DNA of 64,000 bases from Planktothrix sp. FACHB-1365. GTDB taxonomy: Bacteria; Cyanobacteriota; Cyanobacteriia; Cyanobacteriales; Microcoleaceae. Shown one piece after another: positions 63,911 to 64,000 of this stretch; positions within the stretch are counted from its first letter, which is position 1; each line of letters starts with the position of its first letter. The stretch is taken from the NCBI RefSeq assembly GCF_014697575.1, contig NZ_JACJSC010000028.1:16910-80909 (forward strand), written 5' to 3'. Position numbers and translations under genes: made by a program. The notes beneath the pieces were generated by a model. That model saw nothing but the letters and a program-made list of their open reading frames with translations, was not told the DNA's origin and made no database searches.

Positions 63911-64000
63911 AAGTTAAGATAATTTCTTAACCAAGGCGTATCAACCAATGCACGAAGGAAAATCCCTCGCGCACCATTTAGATCCCTGTCCATCTTTAAT
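63898..64000 (-). CDS. tnpB: C-terminal fragment of IS200/IS605-family TnpB
   Basis: The last about 34 codons of a minus-strand frame read KMDRDLNGARGIFLRALVDTP and then a short tail, ending at TAA (63898-63900). MDRDLNGARGIFLRAL is the C-terminal motif of TnpB proteins of IS200/IS605 elements, after the zinc ribbon. The rest lies beyond the window edge. An ATTTGTTAACAAAT palindrome marks the junction with the nitronate monooxygenase remnant. Confidence 0.65.
   Translation of the reverse strand, partial: LKMDRDLNGARGIFLRALVDTPWLRNYLNLCIC

Noticed and set aside
1..64000. tRNA or rRNA genes
   Set aside because: Reading the gaps, I saw no T-loop/acceptor pattern or rRNA segments; a tRNA scan would be needed to exclude them formally.

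Overview
The window comes from a cyanobacterium, most likely a filamentous non-heterocystous type of the Planktothrix/Oscillatoria kind. The reasons are the many HIP1 octamers (GCGATCGC), a paired Flv1/Flv3 flavodiiron system, LrtA, a PetC-type Rieske protein, cyanobacterial families of unknown function (DUF3370, DUF4079), heptanucleotide tandem repeats and several families of dispersed palindromic repeats. The genus is an inference from overall character; no marker gene in the window fixes it.

Left part (1-15 kb): a phasin-like protein, a DHH phosphoesterase, a DUF3370 protein, a small exported protein and a CsbD-like stress protein lead into an 8.8-kb locus (4313-13138). This locus encodes a CHAT protease with a VMAP-C-like C-terminus, a MoxR-type AAA+ ATPase, and a 1645-residue protein joining a vWA domain, nine near-identical 46-residue TPR-like repeats and a second CHAT protease. 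It matches the vWA-MoxR-VMAP ternary conflict systems described from comparative genomics, but carries two caspase-like modules. It is followed by HicB/HicA, a DUF433 antitoxin-like gene and two Uma2 nucleases, one of which is followed by a six-unit palindromic repeat array.

Middle part (15-46 kb): mostly housekeeping and signalling genes. These are gnd, a two-TM RCK potassium-channel-like protein with an unusual filter, rpsU with an RRM protein, lipB, lrtA, a hybrid histidine kinase with a diguanylate cyclase, MscS, glcE/glcF, nfi, flv1/flv3, two crcB fluoride channel genes, an orphan GATase-like protein, LysR regulators, bestrophin and a tandem globin-pentapeptide membrane protein. Structured intergenic elements lie before the histidine kinase, before crcB and upstream of flv3.

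Right part (47-63 kb): a sulfur island. SulP transporter, rhodanese and ETHE1-like persulfide dioxygenase lie on the minus strand. They diverge from a Rieske protein, a DUF442 protein, an exported rhodanese and a sulfide:quinone reductase. Then comes a run resembling the sulfur-oxidising heterodisulfide reductase operon (hdrC1-DUF2202-hdrB1-hdrA-hdrC2-hdrB2), followed by a DUF4405 membrane protein, a second ferritin-like DUF2202 protein, and a large fusion of a cyclic-nucleotide-binding domain, an AAA domain and a NapH-like membrane ferredoxin. A plausible reading is that sulfide is oxidised by SQR, sulfane sulfur is moved by rhodaneses, and it is oxidised further by the dioxygenase and the Hdr-like complex. 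An AT-rich element shared by the promoter regions suggests common control. The window ends in a nitronate monooxygenase gene cut by an IS200/IS605-type TnpB remnant.
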